Shown: piece after piece, positions 25,321-34,225 of the stretch
Numbering within the stretch: the stretch's first letter is position 1
Layout of the letters: every line of letters starts with the position of its first letter
Assembly (NCBI GenBank): GCA_022448265.1
Contig: JAKVCC010000003.1
Location: forward strand, 235,637 to 299,636
DNA: 64,000 bases
Direction of reading: 5' to 3'
Source of the DNA: Pirellulales bacterium
GTDB taxonomy: Bacteria > Planctomycetota > Planctomycetia > Pirellulales > Lacipirellulaceae
Made by a program: the position numbers and the translations under genes
The notes under the pieces: generated by a model
What the model was told of the DNA's origin: nothing
Databases searched by the model: none
What the model saw: the letters and a program-made list of their open reading frames with translations, nothing else

Positions 25321-28300
25321 GTGGCGACTGTCGATCTGGGGACTTCTAGCACTGTGTCCAAGACATCTGCGTCCAAAAGCCGTTTGCCGGAGAGTCCAGA
25401 AGGCTCCAAGCCATTTCATGGACGTCTCAAGTATGACGCGACGTTCTGCCCGTCGACGGTCGCCAGCCCATTTGACACCGTCACCTGGGAGACGCGGAGC
25501 ACCGCAATCAAAGGCGAGAACGGCGAGGTGCTGTTCGAGCAAGACAACTGTGAAGTTCCCGTCTCGTGGAGCCAACTCGCGACTAACATCATTTGCAGCA
25601 AGTACTTCTACGGCGAAGTGGGCAGCGACGAGCGGGAGTACAGTGTTCGCCAGTTGGTGCATCGTGTGGCGCGCACCATTGCCGACTGGGGCCTGGAAGA
25701 TGGCTACTTCGCCAGTGCCGACGATGGTGAGCGATTCTATCGCGATCTGGCGTGGCTCTGCTTGCACCAACATGGCGCCTTCAATTCACCAGTCTGGTTT
25801 AATGTCGGCTTGTACCATCAGTACGGAGTGACTGGCGCAAAGTGCAATTGGCGATGGGATCCAGTTACTTGTGATGTTGTGCAGCCGGAAAATCCCTACG
25901 AATATCCGCAAGGCAGCGCCTGCTTTATCCAGCACGTAGAGGATAATATGGAGGACATCATGGAGCTCGCTCGCAGTGAGGCCATGTTGTTCAAATTTGG
26001 ATCAGGCACCGGCACCGACTTGTCTACGCTTCGGTCGCAGCGCGAAAAGCTTTCCGGCGGGGGCCACCCCAGTGGTCCCCTGTCGTTCATGCGGGTCTAC
26101 GATCAGATTGCGGCGGTAGTGAAATCGGGTGGCAAGACTCGCCGGGCTGCTAAGATGCAATCGCTCAAGATTTGGCATCCTGACGTGATGGAGTTTATCG
26201 AGTGCAAGTGGAAGGAAGAGCAAAAGGCGCATGTGCTGATCCAAAAGGGAGGCTACGAGGCTAATTTCAACGGCGAAGCGTATAGCTCGATCATGTTCCA
26301 AAACGCCAACCTGTCGGTACGCGTGACCGACGACTTCATGCAGGCCGTTGAAAAGGGTGAAGATTGGACGACCCATTGGGTCACTGACAAAAACGTCGAA
26401 GGCCCGACCTATCCCGCGGCCGAAATGCTCGACCGCATGGCCGACTGTGCTTGGCATTGTGGCGATCCGGGGGTGCAGTACGACACTACCATCAACAATT
26501 GGCATACCTGCCCTAACAGTGGGCGCATCAATGCCAGTAATCCATGCTCGGAGTACATGTTTCTCGACGATACTGCTTGCAATCTGGCGAGCGTGAATCT
26601 GATGAAGTTTCGCCGCGAAGATGGTTCGTTCGACAGTGATCGCTACAAATTGGCCTGCCGGACGTTCTTCATTGCCCAGGAAATCTTGGTCGATCATGCG
26701 AGCTACCCCACCGCCGACATCGCGCGCAATAGCCATCGCTTCCGGCCGCTCGGTTTGGGCTACTCCAACCTGGGTAGCTTGCTGATGGCGGGCGGCACGC
26801 CCTACGACTCGGATGCCGGCCGCGGTGTCTGCGGCGCGATTACCGCGATAATGCATGGGACGGCCAATCTTACGAGCAGCGAGTTGGCCGAGGCGGTGGG
26901 CACGTTTGACCAGTACGAGCCGAACCACGAACCTTTTTTGCACGTGCTGAAAATGCATCGCGATGCGGTGGATCAAATCCATCCCGAGTGCCCATCGGAA
27001 TTGGTCCGCTCAGCGCGCGATGTGTGGGACCAGGTGCTCGCTGCGGGGCCGATCCACGGTTTCCGCAACGCACAGGCAACCGTTCTTGCGCCGACTGGCA
27101 CCATAAGCTTCATGATGGATTGCGATACGACGGGCATTGAGCCGGACATTGCGCTGGTGAAATACAAGCAGCTGGCTGGCGGCGGCATTTTGAAAATTGT
27201 CAACCAAACGGTTCCGCTAGCGCTGAAAATGCTGGGTTACGACCAGCCGAAAATTGAATCAATCCTGGACTACATCGACAAGGAGGACACGATTGAGGGT
27301 GCCGACGCCCTCCTGGAGGAGCACCTGCCGGTGTTCGATTGCGCGTTTACAGCTCGTCATGGATCGCGGAGCATTGCGTGGCAAGCCCATGTGAAGATGA
27401 TGGCCGCAGCGCAGCCGTTTTTGTCGGGTGCGATATCCAAGACGGTCAACATGCCAAAGGAGACAACGCCCAAACAAATTGGCGAGGCTTACGTCGACGG
27501 CTGGAAGCTGGGCCTGAAGGCCTTGGCAATCTATCGCGATGGCTCGAAAGACAGTCAGCCTTTAAACACAGCTCCACTCGCCGGGGAAAATCAGGTTGAT
27601 TTGGCGAAGGATCTGGCCGGCAAGCCACGGCGGGAACGGTTGCCCGACACACGGCAGTCGCTTACCCACAAATTCAGCATCAGTGGTCACGAGGGGTACA
27701 TCACCGTTGGTCTCTTCCAAGATGGCCGCCCAGGCGAACTATTTATTACCATGGCTAAGGAGGGAAGCACCATCGGTGGCCTGATGGACGCCTTTGGAAC
27801 AGCCGTGTCGATGAGCTTGCAGTACGGCGTACCGCTGGAAGACTATGTCCGCAAGTTTTCGCACATGCGGTTTGAGCCCCAGGGTTTTACCAAAAATCGC
27901 GACATCCGTATTGCCAAGAGCCTTATTGACTACATATTCCGCTGGTTGGGCATCACGTTTTTGCCTGGGTACAAGGAGGCCCATGGAATGCTCTTGGCTG
28001 AAGACGGACCACAGGGTTCCGAGGATGCCGGCGTCGCGTCTGGTCCAGTTGCCGCTGCTTCCGCTGAAGAATCTGGGTTGGGCGGCCAGCAAGTCGGTAC
28101 GGCCTCCGGCCCAGCAGCGTCCGCGCTCGACGCCGCAGGCGGCCCATCCAGGGGCAGCCACTCCGAGGGCAGGCAGGCCGAAGGGGGCCAGGCAATCCGG
28201 GATCCGCAAGTTCCTACCTCAAATGGCAGTGGGTCTAATGGAGTGGGTGGGTCCAGCAGCTATGGCGACAATCTGTTGGAACGGGCGGGCGTCATGCCCA

Positions 28301-28443
28301 AGACATTTGATGGTGGCCGTGGCGAGCAGTTTGCCGGTTTTCAGACAGATGCTCCTAGCTGCGACAGTTGTGGCGCGATCACCGTCCGTAACGGAAATTG
28401 CTACTTGTGTCACAATTGTGGAAACTCGATGGGATGTAGTTGA
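25321..28443 (+). CDS. nrdJ: Vitamin B12-dependent (class II) ribonucleotide reductase
   Basis: 1040-aa NrdJ, which makes deoxyribonucleotides using an adenosylcobalamin radical and therefore works with or without oxygen. Start is GTG at 25321, with AGGAGG about 9 bases upstream. Family segments include FNSPVWFNVGLY, ACFIQHVEDNMEDIMELA, FKFGSGTGTDLS, NPCSEYMFLDDTACNLASVN and PTGTISFMMDCDTTGIEPD. The C-terminal zinc/redox tail is CDSCGAITVRNGNCYLCHNC. A ~90-residue Gly/Ser/Ala-rich linker (residues ~897-985) separates the catalytic core and this tail; low-complexity linkers occur in other large NrdJ proteins. No NrdAB genes are nearby. It is flanked by possible operators upstream and a clear terminator downstream. 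Confidence 0.95.
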   Translation: MATVDLGTSSTVSKTSASKSRLPESPEGSKPFHGRLKYDATFCPSTVASPFDTVTWETRSTAIKGENGEVLFEQDNCEVPVSWSQLATNIICSKYFYGEVGSDEREYSVRQLVHRVARTIADWGLEDGYFASADDGERFYRDLAWLCLHQHGAFNSPVWFNVGLYHQYGVTGAKCNWRWDPVTCDVVQPENPYEYPQGSACFIQHVEDNMEDIMELARSEAMLFKFGSGTGTDLSTLRSQREKLSGGGHPSGPLSFMRVYDQIAAVVKSGGKTRRAAKMQSLKIWHPDVMEFIECKWKEEQKAHVLIQKGGYEANFNGEAYSSIMFQNANLSVRVTDDFMQAVEKGEDWTTHWVTDKNVEGPTYPAAEMLDRMADCAWHCGDPGVQYDTTINNWHTCPNSGRINASNPCSEYMFLDDTACNLASVNLMKFRREDGSFDSDRYKLACRTFFIAQEILVDHASYPTADIARNSHRFRPLGLGYSNLGSLLMAGGTPYDSDAGRGVCGAITAIMHGTANLTSSELAEAVGTFDQYEPNHEPFLHVLKMHRDAVDQIHPECPSELVRSARDVWDQVLAAGPIHGFRNAQATVLAPTGTISFMMDCDTTGIEPDIALVKYKQLAGGGILKIVNQTVPLALKMLGYDQPKIESILDYIDKEDTIEGADALLEEHLPVFDCAFTARHGSRSIAWQAHVKMMAAAQPFLSGAISKTVNMPKETTPKQIGEAYVDGWKLGLKALAIYRDGSKDSQPLNTAPLAGENQVDLAKDLAGKPRRERLPDTRQSLTHKFSISGHEGYITVGLFQDGRPGELFITMAKEGSTIGGLMDAFGTAVSMSLQYGVPLEDYVRKFSHMRFEPQGFTKNRDIRIAKSLIDYIFRWLGITFLPGYKEAHGMLLAEDGPQGSEDAGVASGPVAAASAEESGLGGQQVGTASGPAASALDAAGGPSRGSHSEGRQAEGGQAIRDPQVPTSNGSGSNGVGGSSSYGDNLLERAGVMPKTFDGGRGEQFAGFQTDAPSCDSCGAITVRNGNCYLCHNCGNSMGCS

Positions 28444-28626
28444 TGGCGGTTTTTGGAAATCCGTATTTAGGATTGGCTAACTGTCGATCCGCTGTCCACA
28501 AATCCCAGCCCCAAAGCTATTTGTTCGCAGGATGCACAGGGTAATGCCTGCCCGCAAGCGTTTTTTGTGTGTTGCGAGACGCAAGTCGAAACCCGCGTCT
28601 CAAAAAAACCGGGTGACACCGCGACG

Positions 28627-28662
28627 GGTGTCGGCCCTACCAAGGGCCGACACCATGTTTTT
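28627..28662 (+). terminator. Intrinsic terminator downstream of nrdJ
   Basis: GGTGTCGGCCCT (28627-28638) and AGGGCCGACACC (28643-28654) form a perfect 12-bp stem with a 4-base loop ACCA, followed by ATGTTTTT. It lies 180 bp after the nrdJ stop and 90 bp from the msrB stop of the converging gene. A second imperfect hairpin, GAGACGC...GCGTCTC, lies just upstream (about 28576-28602). Confidence 0.8.
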
Positions 28663-28751
28663 GAGTCGGGGCAGCGCCGGCCACTAAACAACACAAAGTG
28701 CTGGCGGGTGGGGCCAGGCTCGCATGGGTTTGTTCACGGCCACTTAATAAT

Positions 28752-29153
28752 TCAGTTGGTCTCGGGTTCGCGGAGAGTGTCAGGCATCTCTTCTTCTTTG
28801 CCAATAAATCGCATCGACACCGAGTTGACACAGTGCCGTGTGTTCTTGTCCGTCATGCCTTCACCCTCAAAGACGTGACCCAGGTGTCCCTCGCAGTTTT
28901 TACAGATAATCTCCACGCGACGACCGTCCGCATCGGCCTTTTGGCCAACCGCACCTGAGATTTCGTCATCGAAGCTTGGCCAGCCGCAGCCGGAATGGAA
29001 CTTGTCTGATGATCGATACAGCGGGGCATTACAACGTCGGCAGATGTAGGTGCCATCCGAGTCGTTGTCGAGCAGTTCACCGCTACCGGGCGCTTCGGTT
29101 CCCTTGTTTACGAGCACTCGCTTCTCTTCCGCAGTTAGTTTGTTGTATCCCAT
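28752..29153 (-). CDS. msrB: Peptide-methionine (R)-S-oxide reductase
   Basis: 133-aa MsrB, which repairs the R-form of methionine sulfoxide in oxidised proteins. The zinc site is four cysteines in two CxxC pairs: Cys38/Cys41 (ICRRC) and Cys84/Cys87 (ICKNC). The catalytic cysteine is Cys108 in [12 protein letters not shown]. The substrate loop [12 protein letters not shown] is present. Length is usual for a stand-alone MsrB; no MsrA domain is fused. The gene is convergent with nrdJ and divergent from the next gene. Confidence 0.95.
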   Translation of the reverse strand: MGYNKLTAEEKRVLVNKGTEAPGSGELLDNDSDGTYICRRCNAPLYRSSDKFHSGCGWPSFDDEISGAVGQKADADGRRVEIICKNCEGHLGHVFEGEGMTDKNTRHCVNSVSMRFIGKEEEMPDTLREPETN

Positions 29154-29348
29154 GGGAATCTCCGTTTATCCGATTCGATTTGGAGTTTTGCAGAGAAGCA
29201 TAGTATTTTAGCGACTACAAAGATATATTGCCCGGCTCCCCAGCACTCGCTCATGCAAACGAGCCAGGCACTTTTTTCGCTATGTTGTCCAATAGATGGC
29301 AATGTCTTGGTGTGCGAAAAAAATCTCCAGACTCGGGGCACCAATGTC

Positions 29349-29354
29349 TATAAT
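29349..29354 (+). promoter_or_regulatory. Possible -10 box upstream of the 29413 gene
   Basis: A perfect TATAAT lies 58 bp before the GTG start; no clear -35 is present at the usual distance. Between it and the gene is a short tandem repeat, CCCGTCAT three times (29375-29398, last copy CCCGTCCT). Confidence 0.3.
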
Positions 29355-29412
29355 GTTGTGACGAAAGCCTATCGCCCGTCATCCCGTCATCCCGTCCTCC
29401 ACATAATTAAGA

Positions 29413-30099
29413 GTGCATAAATTGTTTCGCTCACGCCTACTTTGGATTGGTTTGCCGTGGTTGGTTCTGGTGATTGTGCTCTCCGCTGGCCTCATCTGGC
29501 GCGGCGAGTATACCACTGAGCAGATGGCCGAGCGGACCTTTGTGATGGCGGACGATTTTACAAAAGTTCGGAAGATCATGGTTCGCACCAACGCCGCCAA
29601 GGAGATCGTGACAATGGGGGGCGGTAGTGAGTTTGTGGAGCAATCGTGGGAGGGCGGAAGCGTCGACGTCGCGGGCGAGGACTTCGGCGAAAAGATCTTG
29701 CAAAACGTTCTCTCGAGCGATCCTGACTGGGCACTCAGGCTGTTCGGCACTCTCAAAGTTCGCACGCTGGACGAGTACATTGGCCAGCATGTGGTCACAT
29801 TGGAGCAAGACGTGGAGATTACACCCGACTCGATCCGGTCGGATACGAATCTCAAGCTTGGCTCAGAGCGGCTGTTGGGCTATGCCATGACAACGCGGCT
29901 CGAGCGCGACAGTGACCAGACCCAGGTCAAGTTGAAACTGACGCAGCAAATTAAGACGGACGCCCCCTGGTTTGCCCACGCCATTGCCGACCGGCGAGTA
30001 CGGGCCTCTGTCGAGCGGACTTTGGCCAACCAGGAAGTCGCTATGCGAAGGCTGATCGAGGAAAACAGCGACAAGACGTGGTTGTTCCCGTTGAGGTGA
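29413..30099 (+). CDS. Hypothetical membrane-anchored protein
   Basis: 228-aa protein beginning at GTG 29413. One N-terminal membrane helix at residues ~9-27 (LLWIGLPWLVLVIVLSAGLIW) anchors an outer or periplasmic domain. The remainder is charged and helical/beta mixed, with DWALRLFGTLKVRTLDEYIG and a C-terminal helix ending in LFPLR. I recognise no family motif; proteins like this are common as conserved unknowns in planctomycetes, which is my impression rather than a search result. It stands alone, with 280 bp before the next gene. Confidence 0.7.
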   Translation: MHKLFRSRLLWIGLPWLVLVIVLSAGLIWRGEYTTEQMAERTFVMADDFTKVRKIMVRTNAAKEIVTMGGGSEFVEQSWEGGSVDVAGEDFGEKILQNVLSSDPDWALRLFGTLKVRTLDEYIGQHVVTLEQDVEITPDSIRSDTNLKLGSERLLGYAMTTRLERDSDQTQVKLKLTQQIKTDAPWFAHAIADRRVRASVERTLANQEVAMRRLIEENSDKTWLFPLR

Positions 30100-30377
30100 A
30101 GTTTGCGGGGCGGAATTCTTCCTCTCTTTCACTTGCAGTCTCTATCGCGGGCGGCAGGGCCCAGCCTTCGGTTTCTTGGAATTGCTGCTGTGGCCCCGCC
30201 TTGCATGACAACCCTCTCTTCCTCCTGCCATTGACCCACTTCTAACATCTCACTAAAACCGGTTTCAAAGCCTAGTTTGGGGCTACAATTCTCGGAAATC
30301 TTGCCACCAGAGGATGGTTTTGAAATGGTTTGCGCAGGCCTTTGCCTGCCATCTCAGTTGTGCTCCAAGGAACTACC

Positions 30378-31586
30378 ATGGCGATTTCTCGGTCACCGCT
30401 TGCTGCTACGGACGCCGGTGCCAGCACCCCCGTCCCGATGCTTGATGTATCGCGTCAAAATAGGCCGCTGCGGGCGGAGATTGACGCAGCAATCCACGCC
30501 GTCTGTGATTCGGGCGCTTTTGTCCATGGACCGGCCTGCCGCGACTTTGAAGCAAGCATGGCGGCCTATTGCGGGACGGAGCATGCGGTCGGCTGCGCTT
30601 CGGGAAGCGACGCCCTGCTCCTGGCGCTGATGGTGCTGGGCATAGGCCCGGGCGACGAGGTCGTGCTGCCCAGCTTTACTTTTTTTGCGACTGCGGGCGC
30701 GGTGCGTCGACTCGGCGCCAAGCCAGTTTTTGCAGATATTTTTCCCGACACCTTCAACATCGATCCTGCCGATGTTGCCCGCAAGATCACACCCGCGACC
30801 AGGGCCATTCTGCCTGTACATTTATTTGGCCAGTGTGCCGATATGCGGGCCCTGGCCGATGTTGCGAGTAGGGCGGGCCGAGCAATTCCCCTGATCGAGG
30901 ATGCAGCCCAGGCGATTGGCGCGGAACTCGGTGGCCGGAAGGTCGGTTCGCTGGCGACGATGGGATGTTTTTCTTTTTATCCCACCAAGAACTTGGGAGG
31001 TTTTGGGGATGGAGGGATGATTACTACCGATGACCCGAAACTGGCCGAGCAGCTCCGGGTTTTGCGTGATCACGGACAGCAGCCCCGCTACGCCCACTCG
31101 GTGGTTGGCCTCAACAGTCGTCTTGACACGGTCCAAGCAGCTGTGTTGAAGGTGAAACTGCCTCATCTAGATCGATGGGCTGCGGGTCGCCAGCGCAACG
31201 CGGAGCGCTACGCAGATGAAATAAAGCGCCTTGAAATCGACCAGCTGCTAAGAGCGCCCCAAGTGGCTTCCGGGTGTGGCAGCGTTTGGAACCAGTACAC
31301 CGTGCGCGTGACCGATGGGCGCCGAGATTCTTTACAACAACATCTAATAGCCGCGCAAATTGGCTCGGCGATTTATTATCCCATTCCGCTCCATTTGCAG
31401 GCGTGTTTTTCCGAGTTGGGATATGAGCGGGGCACGCTACCCGTGACTGAGCAGGCGGCGGAGGAGGTGCTTAGCTTACCAATCTATGCGGAACTTGCGC
31501 TGCCCGAACAGCAGCGTGTGATCGAGTCGCTCGCCGATTTTTACGGCGTGGCCCCGGCTGCTGGAGAGTCGCCTCAGGCCGCGTAG
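30378..31586 (+). CDS. DegT/DnrJ/EryC1/StrS-family aminotransferase
   Basis: 402-aa PLP-dependent aminotransferase of the family that acts on nucleotide-sugar keto groups in surface-polysaccharide or antibiotic-sugar synthesis. Start at ATG 30378 with AAGGA upstream. Key segments: GSDALLLALMVLGIGPGDEV, SFTFFATAGAVRRLGAKPVF, IEDAAQAIGAEL, and the lysine that holds PLP in FYPTKNLGGFGDGG. The order is standard and the length typical (~370-400 aa). There are no sugar genes next door, so the substrate is open. Another member of the superfamily exists as a pseudogene at 23850-24515. Confidence 0.93.
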   Translation: MAISRSPLAATDAGASTPVPMLDVSRQNRPLRAEIDAAIHAVCDSGAFVHGPACRDFEASMAAYCGTEHAVGCASGSDALLLALMVLGIGPGDEVVLPSFTFFATAGAVRRLGAKPVFADIFPDTFNIDPADVARKITPATRAILPVHLFGQCADMRALADVASRAGRAIPLIEDAAQAIGAELGGRKVGSLATMGCFSFYPTKNLGGFGDGGMITTDDPKLAEQLRVLRDHGQQPRYAHSVVGLNSRLDTVQAAVLKVKLPHLDRWAAGRQRNAERYADEIKRLEIDQLLRAPQVASGCGSVWNQYTVRVTDGRRDSLQQHLIAAQIGSAIYYPIPLHLQACFSELGYERGTLPVTEQAAEEVLSLPIYAELALPEQQRVIESLADFYGVAPAAGESPQAA

Positions 31587-31601
31587 CACACTGTTTCTAC
31601 G

Positions 31602-31709
31602 CTAGTTGTTTTCGCTTTTCGCCCGTTTGAACTCAACCGTTCGGCCGCTCGGCCGCAGAGCGACCAGTGCGCCGAGAATTAAGCAAAGCAGGATAAGGCC
31701 CCAGGCCAT
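31602..31709 (-). CDS. Small single-pass membrane protein (35 aa)
   Basis: A 35-residue open frame too short for most gene callers. It begins with MAWGLILLCLILGALVALRP, one clean membrane helix, and ends with a basic Arg/Lys-rich tail (RTVEFKRAKSENN). AAAGGG lies six bases before the ATG. This shape (short hydrophobic N-terminus, RPS-GR turn, charged tail) matches a small-protein type I recall from planctomycetes, but that is from memory and not verified. It converges on the aminotransferase gene, its stop only 15 bp from that gene's stop. Confidence 0.5.
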   Translation of the reverse strand: MAWGLILLCLILGALVALRPSGRTVEFKRAKSENN

Positions 31710-32130
31710 GGTAGGCCCTTTCAGAGGGTAGGAAGCTCGGGTCGCCGAAGGTGGCATTTGTGTGACACCCATTCATTTCAAAACCATTTGTTGGCGGCAA
31801 GAATCCCCTAGAACTGGGATCCTAACCCTGATTTTGAAACTGTTTCTAGTTTAGTTGGCTTCGAAGTAAGAGGGAAGCGACAATCTCCCACGATCGGCCG
31901 CTCGTTGCCAACATGACGCCTACGAGCCTTGCCAGGCAGGCCTTCCGTATTCGTGGTCGTACACGGGCGAACGACGTGGATTAGGCAAAGTGGCATCATC
32001 TCTGGAGCAGGCGGCTCAGTGCACAAGATCCGCTAAGCCATCGATCCGACGACCCATGGCCACCTGGACAACCGGGAGGATAGTCATTCGGTGGACGTGA
32101 GCAAGCTCTAGTCGGTGGTGCTAGTTGAGG
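31710..32130. other. Intergenic region between the small protein and hisS
   Basis: About 420 bp. A 72-codon open frame on the minus strand (31808-32026) is rich in Pro, Cys and Arg and has no ribosome site, so I do not call it. Nothing else is visible. Confidence 0.35.
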
Positions 32131-33474
32131 TCAGGGACCCAGCTGAAGCACGCGGCGGACTTCGGCGAGGATCGGCTCGGCATTGCCGTTCCACGCGACG
32201 GTTTGACTCTCGCCGCTGGTCAGATCCTTCACCTGACACTCACCGGCGGTAAATTCGCTGTCGCCAACGATGAGCGCTACGCGAAAGCCGCGCCGATTTG
32301 CGTACTGCAATTGTTTTCCCAGCTTCTTGGATTCGGGAAAAAACTCTGTCGCGATACCCGCGGCGCGAAGTTGGGCGGCTAGGCGGAGGTAGTCGTTACG
32401 TCGCGAAGCCGAAAAAAACGGCAGAAACACCTGGGCGGTCGTCTGGGCATCATCGAGTCTCCCCAGCTCTTCCATGGCGGCTAGCAAACGATCAAGACCG
32501 AGCGAAGCGCCCACTCCTGGCAATTTTTGGTGCGTATAGAGCTGGGTCAGGTTGTCGTAGCGCCCACCGCTGCATACGCTGCCGATTTCAGGCAGCTCGT
32601 CTAAGAAAGTTTCTACCACCATGCCGGTGTAGTAGTCCAAACCGCGGGCAATCGATACGTCAAGCTGGAGACGTTCGCTGGGCACGCCGGCAGCGCTGAC
32701 TGCCGCCCGCAAGTCCTCCAATTCAGCTAGCCCCCGTTCACCCGATGCGCTACCTGCCAGCAGGGGTGAAAGCTCACTGAGGACATTCTTGTTGCTGCCT
32801 TCGATCGACGCCAATTGCAAAACAGCTCGCGTTTGCTCCTCGGTTGCTCCAGCTGCCGAGGCTAGTTCCTTGGCTACTCCATCCGGGCCCACCTTGGCTA
32901 ACTTGTCCAGTGCGCGGAGAACCGGGGTCGATTGGTCGGTTAAGCCAAGTTTTTCGAGCAAGCCGCCCAGCACCAGCCGGTGATTCACACGGATCGTAAA
33001 ATGATCAAATCCAAGAGCCGCCAACAAGTCATTGATCACAAGCAGCGTCTCGATGTCGGCTGTTGCTGAGTCGGTGCCGATGGTGTCGAAGTCGCACTGC
33101 ATAAACTCGCGATAGCGCCCCCGCTGTGTGTTTTCGCCGCGCCATACATTGGCAATCTGGTAGCGCTTGAAGGGCGTGCCCAAGTCCTGAATGTGTTGGG
33201 CCACGAATCGGGCGAGCGGCACCGTCAAATCAAAGCGCAACCCGACTGATCTGCCGCCATGGTCTTCAAATCGATACAGTTGCTTATCGGTTTCGTCGCT
33301 GCCCTTGCCGGTCAGAATCTCCAGATGCTCGAGCGACGGGGTGTCGATTGGGCTGAAGCCATAAGAGCGGTAGACGCACCGCGCGGTTTCGATGATCCGT
33401 TCGCGCTGGATCATCGCTGCCGGCGGATAATCGCGAAAGCCTTTTAAGGTGCGAGGCTTGATCCTGTCAGACAT
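32131..33474 (-). CDS. hisS: Histidine-tRNA ligase
   Basis: 447-aa class II histidyl-tRNA synthetase. Motif 1 region (KGFRDYPPAAMIQRERI), motif 2 (YQIANVWRGENTQRGRYREF), the His-binding segment LDYYTGMVVETF, and motif 3-like GLDRLLAAMEEL are all present. The C-terminal anticodon-binding domain follows (FLPFFSASRRNDYLRLA to the end). Length is normal (~420-450 aa). It is the last gene of a same-strand run with the YkgJ-type gene upstream; the startless frame described at 33483-33770 fills the gap between them. Confidence 0.96.
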   Translation of the reverse strand: MSDRIKPRTLKGFRDYPPAAMIQRERIIETARCVYRSYGFSPIDTPSLEHLEILTGKGSDETDKQLYRFEDHGGRSVGLRFDLTVPLARFVAQHIQDLGTPFKRYQIANVWRGENTQRGRYREFMQCDFDTIGTDSATADIETLLVINDLLAALGFDHFTIRVNHRLVLGGLLEKLGLTDQSTPVLRALDKLAKVGPDGVAKELASAAGATEEQTRAVLQLASIEGSNKNVLSELSPLLAGSASGERGLAELEDLRAAVSAAGVPSERLQLDVSIARGLDYYTGMVVETFLDELPEIGSVCSGGRYDNLTQLYTHQKLPGVGASLGLDRLLAAMEELGRLDDAQTTAQVFLPFFSASRRNDYLRLAAQLRAAGIATEFFPESKKLGKQLQYANRRGFRVALIVGDSEFTAGECQVKDLTSGESQTVAWNGNAEPILAEVRRVLQLGP

Positions 33475-33482
33475 GGGAGAGA

Positions 33483-33770
33483 TTACGGATCGCGGATTTG
33501 GGATTGCGGGGCTTGGGGGCTGGTGGCTCGTTGTCGAGCGACTGTTTTGCTCAGCTGCTGGGCCTTGGTATCCAGTTTTTCTTCCGGCGAATCGTCATCA
33601 CTCGTGAGCAAACGGCCGCCGGCCTGTTTGCAGAGAAAAAACTGGGTTGCCAGTCCAATTCTGGCAGCTAAAAATGGCTGGCAAAAATTGTGTCCTACAG
33701 CTAGAGGACGGACTCTACAGCACAGCCAATAATTTGGGTTTGCGGCTGCGGATGCTTTTGTTCTTGGGCT
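33483..33770 (-). other. Startless but protein-like open frame between ykgJ-type gene and hisS
   Basis: A minus-strand open frame of about 95 codons ending in TAA at 33483-33485, 8 bp before hisS. It reads protein-like: CCRVRPLAVGHNFCQPFLAA, RIGLATQFFLCKQAGGRLL, then SDDDSPEEKLDTKAQQL and a Pro/Gln-rich end. Its first half overlaps the end of the upstream gene in another frame. No ATG, GTG or TTG precedes the conserved-looking part; the first TTG is at 33609-33611, well inside. It may be a decayed gene, a gene with an unusual start, or a chance frame. Confidence 0.3.
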
Positions 33771-34155
33771 GAATTACCGCTTCGGTGTACTCGTGAACCT
33801 GTTCGGGAGTTTCTAGGTAGAAATCGTACGTCCAATCCTCCTCATATTCGCAGTTGTCGGTGGTGTAGTCGCGGCAGATCTGGGGACGGGTTTCGTAAAT
33901 GCCACACATATTGTTGGACTGTAGATGCTTGCAGCGGGTGTGTACCAGCAAATACCAATCGTCATCTTCCTTAAAGACCGATGCCCGGTCGTGCAGCAGG
34001 TACCAGCGGATGAACTCAAGGTCTTCCAGGCAGTCGGGGGTTTCAATGGGCATTGCAAAATACTGACAACACTTGGCAGTACAGTATTCGCACAGCACTT
34101 TGCCAGGGGGAAGGTCATCGCGGCTAATACGTTCGGCGCCGTACTTGGTAGACAT
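33715..34155 (-). CDS. YkgJ-family cysteine-cluster protein
   Basis: 146-aa protein with the zinc- or iron-chelating cysteine cluster of the YkgJ/CxxCxxCC (UPF0153) family. The cysteines appear as LCEYCTAKCCQYF, CKHLQSNNMCGIYETRPQIC and then a Cys in TDNCEYEEDW. The start at 34155 (MSTKYG) is preferred over the earlier ATG at 34182 because it gives the family's compact N-terminus. Function in the family is unknown; metal binding is inferred from the motif. It is on the minus strand, in a run with the Nudix and lipoate-ligase genes further upstream. Confidence 0.85.
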   Translation of the reverse strand: MSTKYGAERISRDDLPPGKVLCEYCTAKCCQYFAMPIETPDCLEDLEFIRWYLLHDRASVFKEDDDWYLLVHTRCKHLQSNNMCGIYETRPQICRDYTTDNCEYEEDWTYDFYLETPEQVHEYTEAVIQPKNKSIRSRKPKLLAVL

Positions 34156-34225
34156 GCCGTTGATCCTGGATACTATGCGCAAGGGGAAAGTGAGTTGATA
34201 GCGAACAACCTAGCACGGCGGGCGC

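Noticed and set aside
26002..26982. Long antisense open frame (326 codons) inside nrdJ
   Set aside because: It lies wholly within the conserved nrdJ coding sequence and is explained by its codon bias; no ribosome site or domain supports it.
31808..32026. 72-codon minus-strand frame upstream of the small membrane protein
   Set aside because: Composition is rich in Pro, Cys and Arg with no ribosome site or recognised motif.
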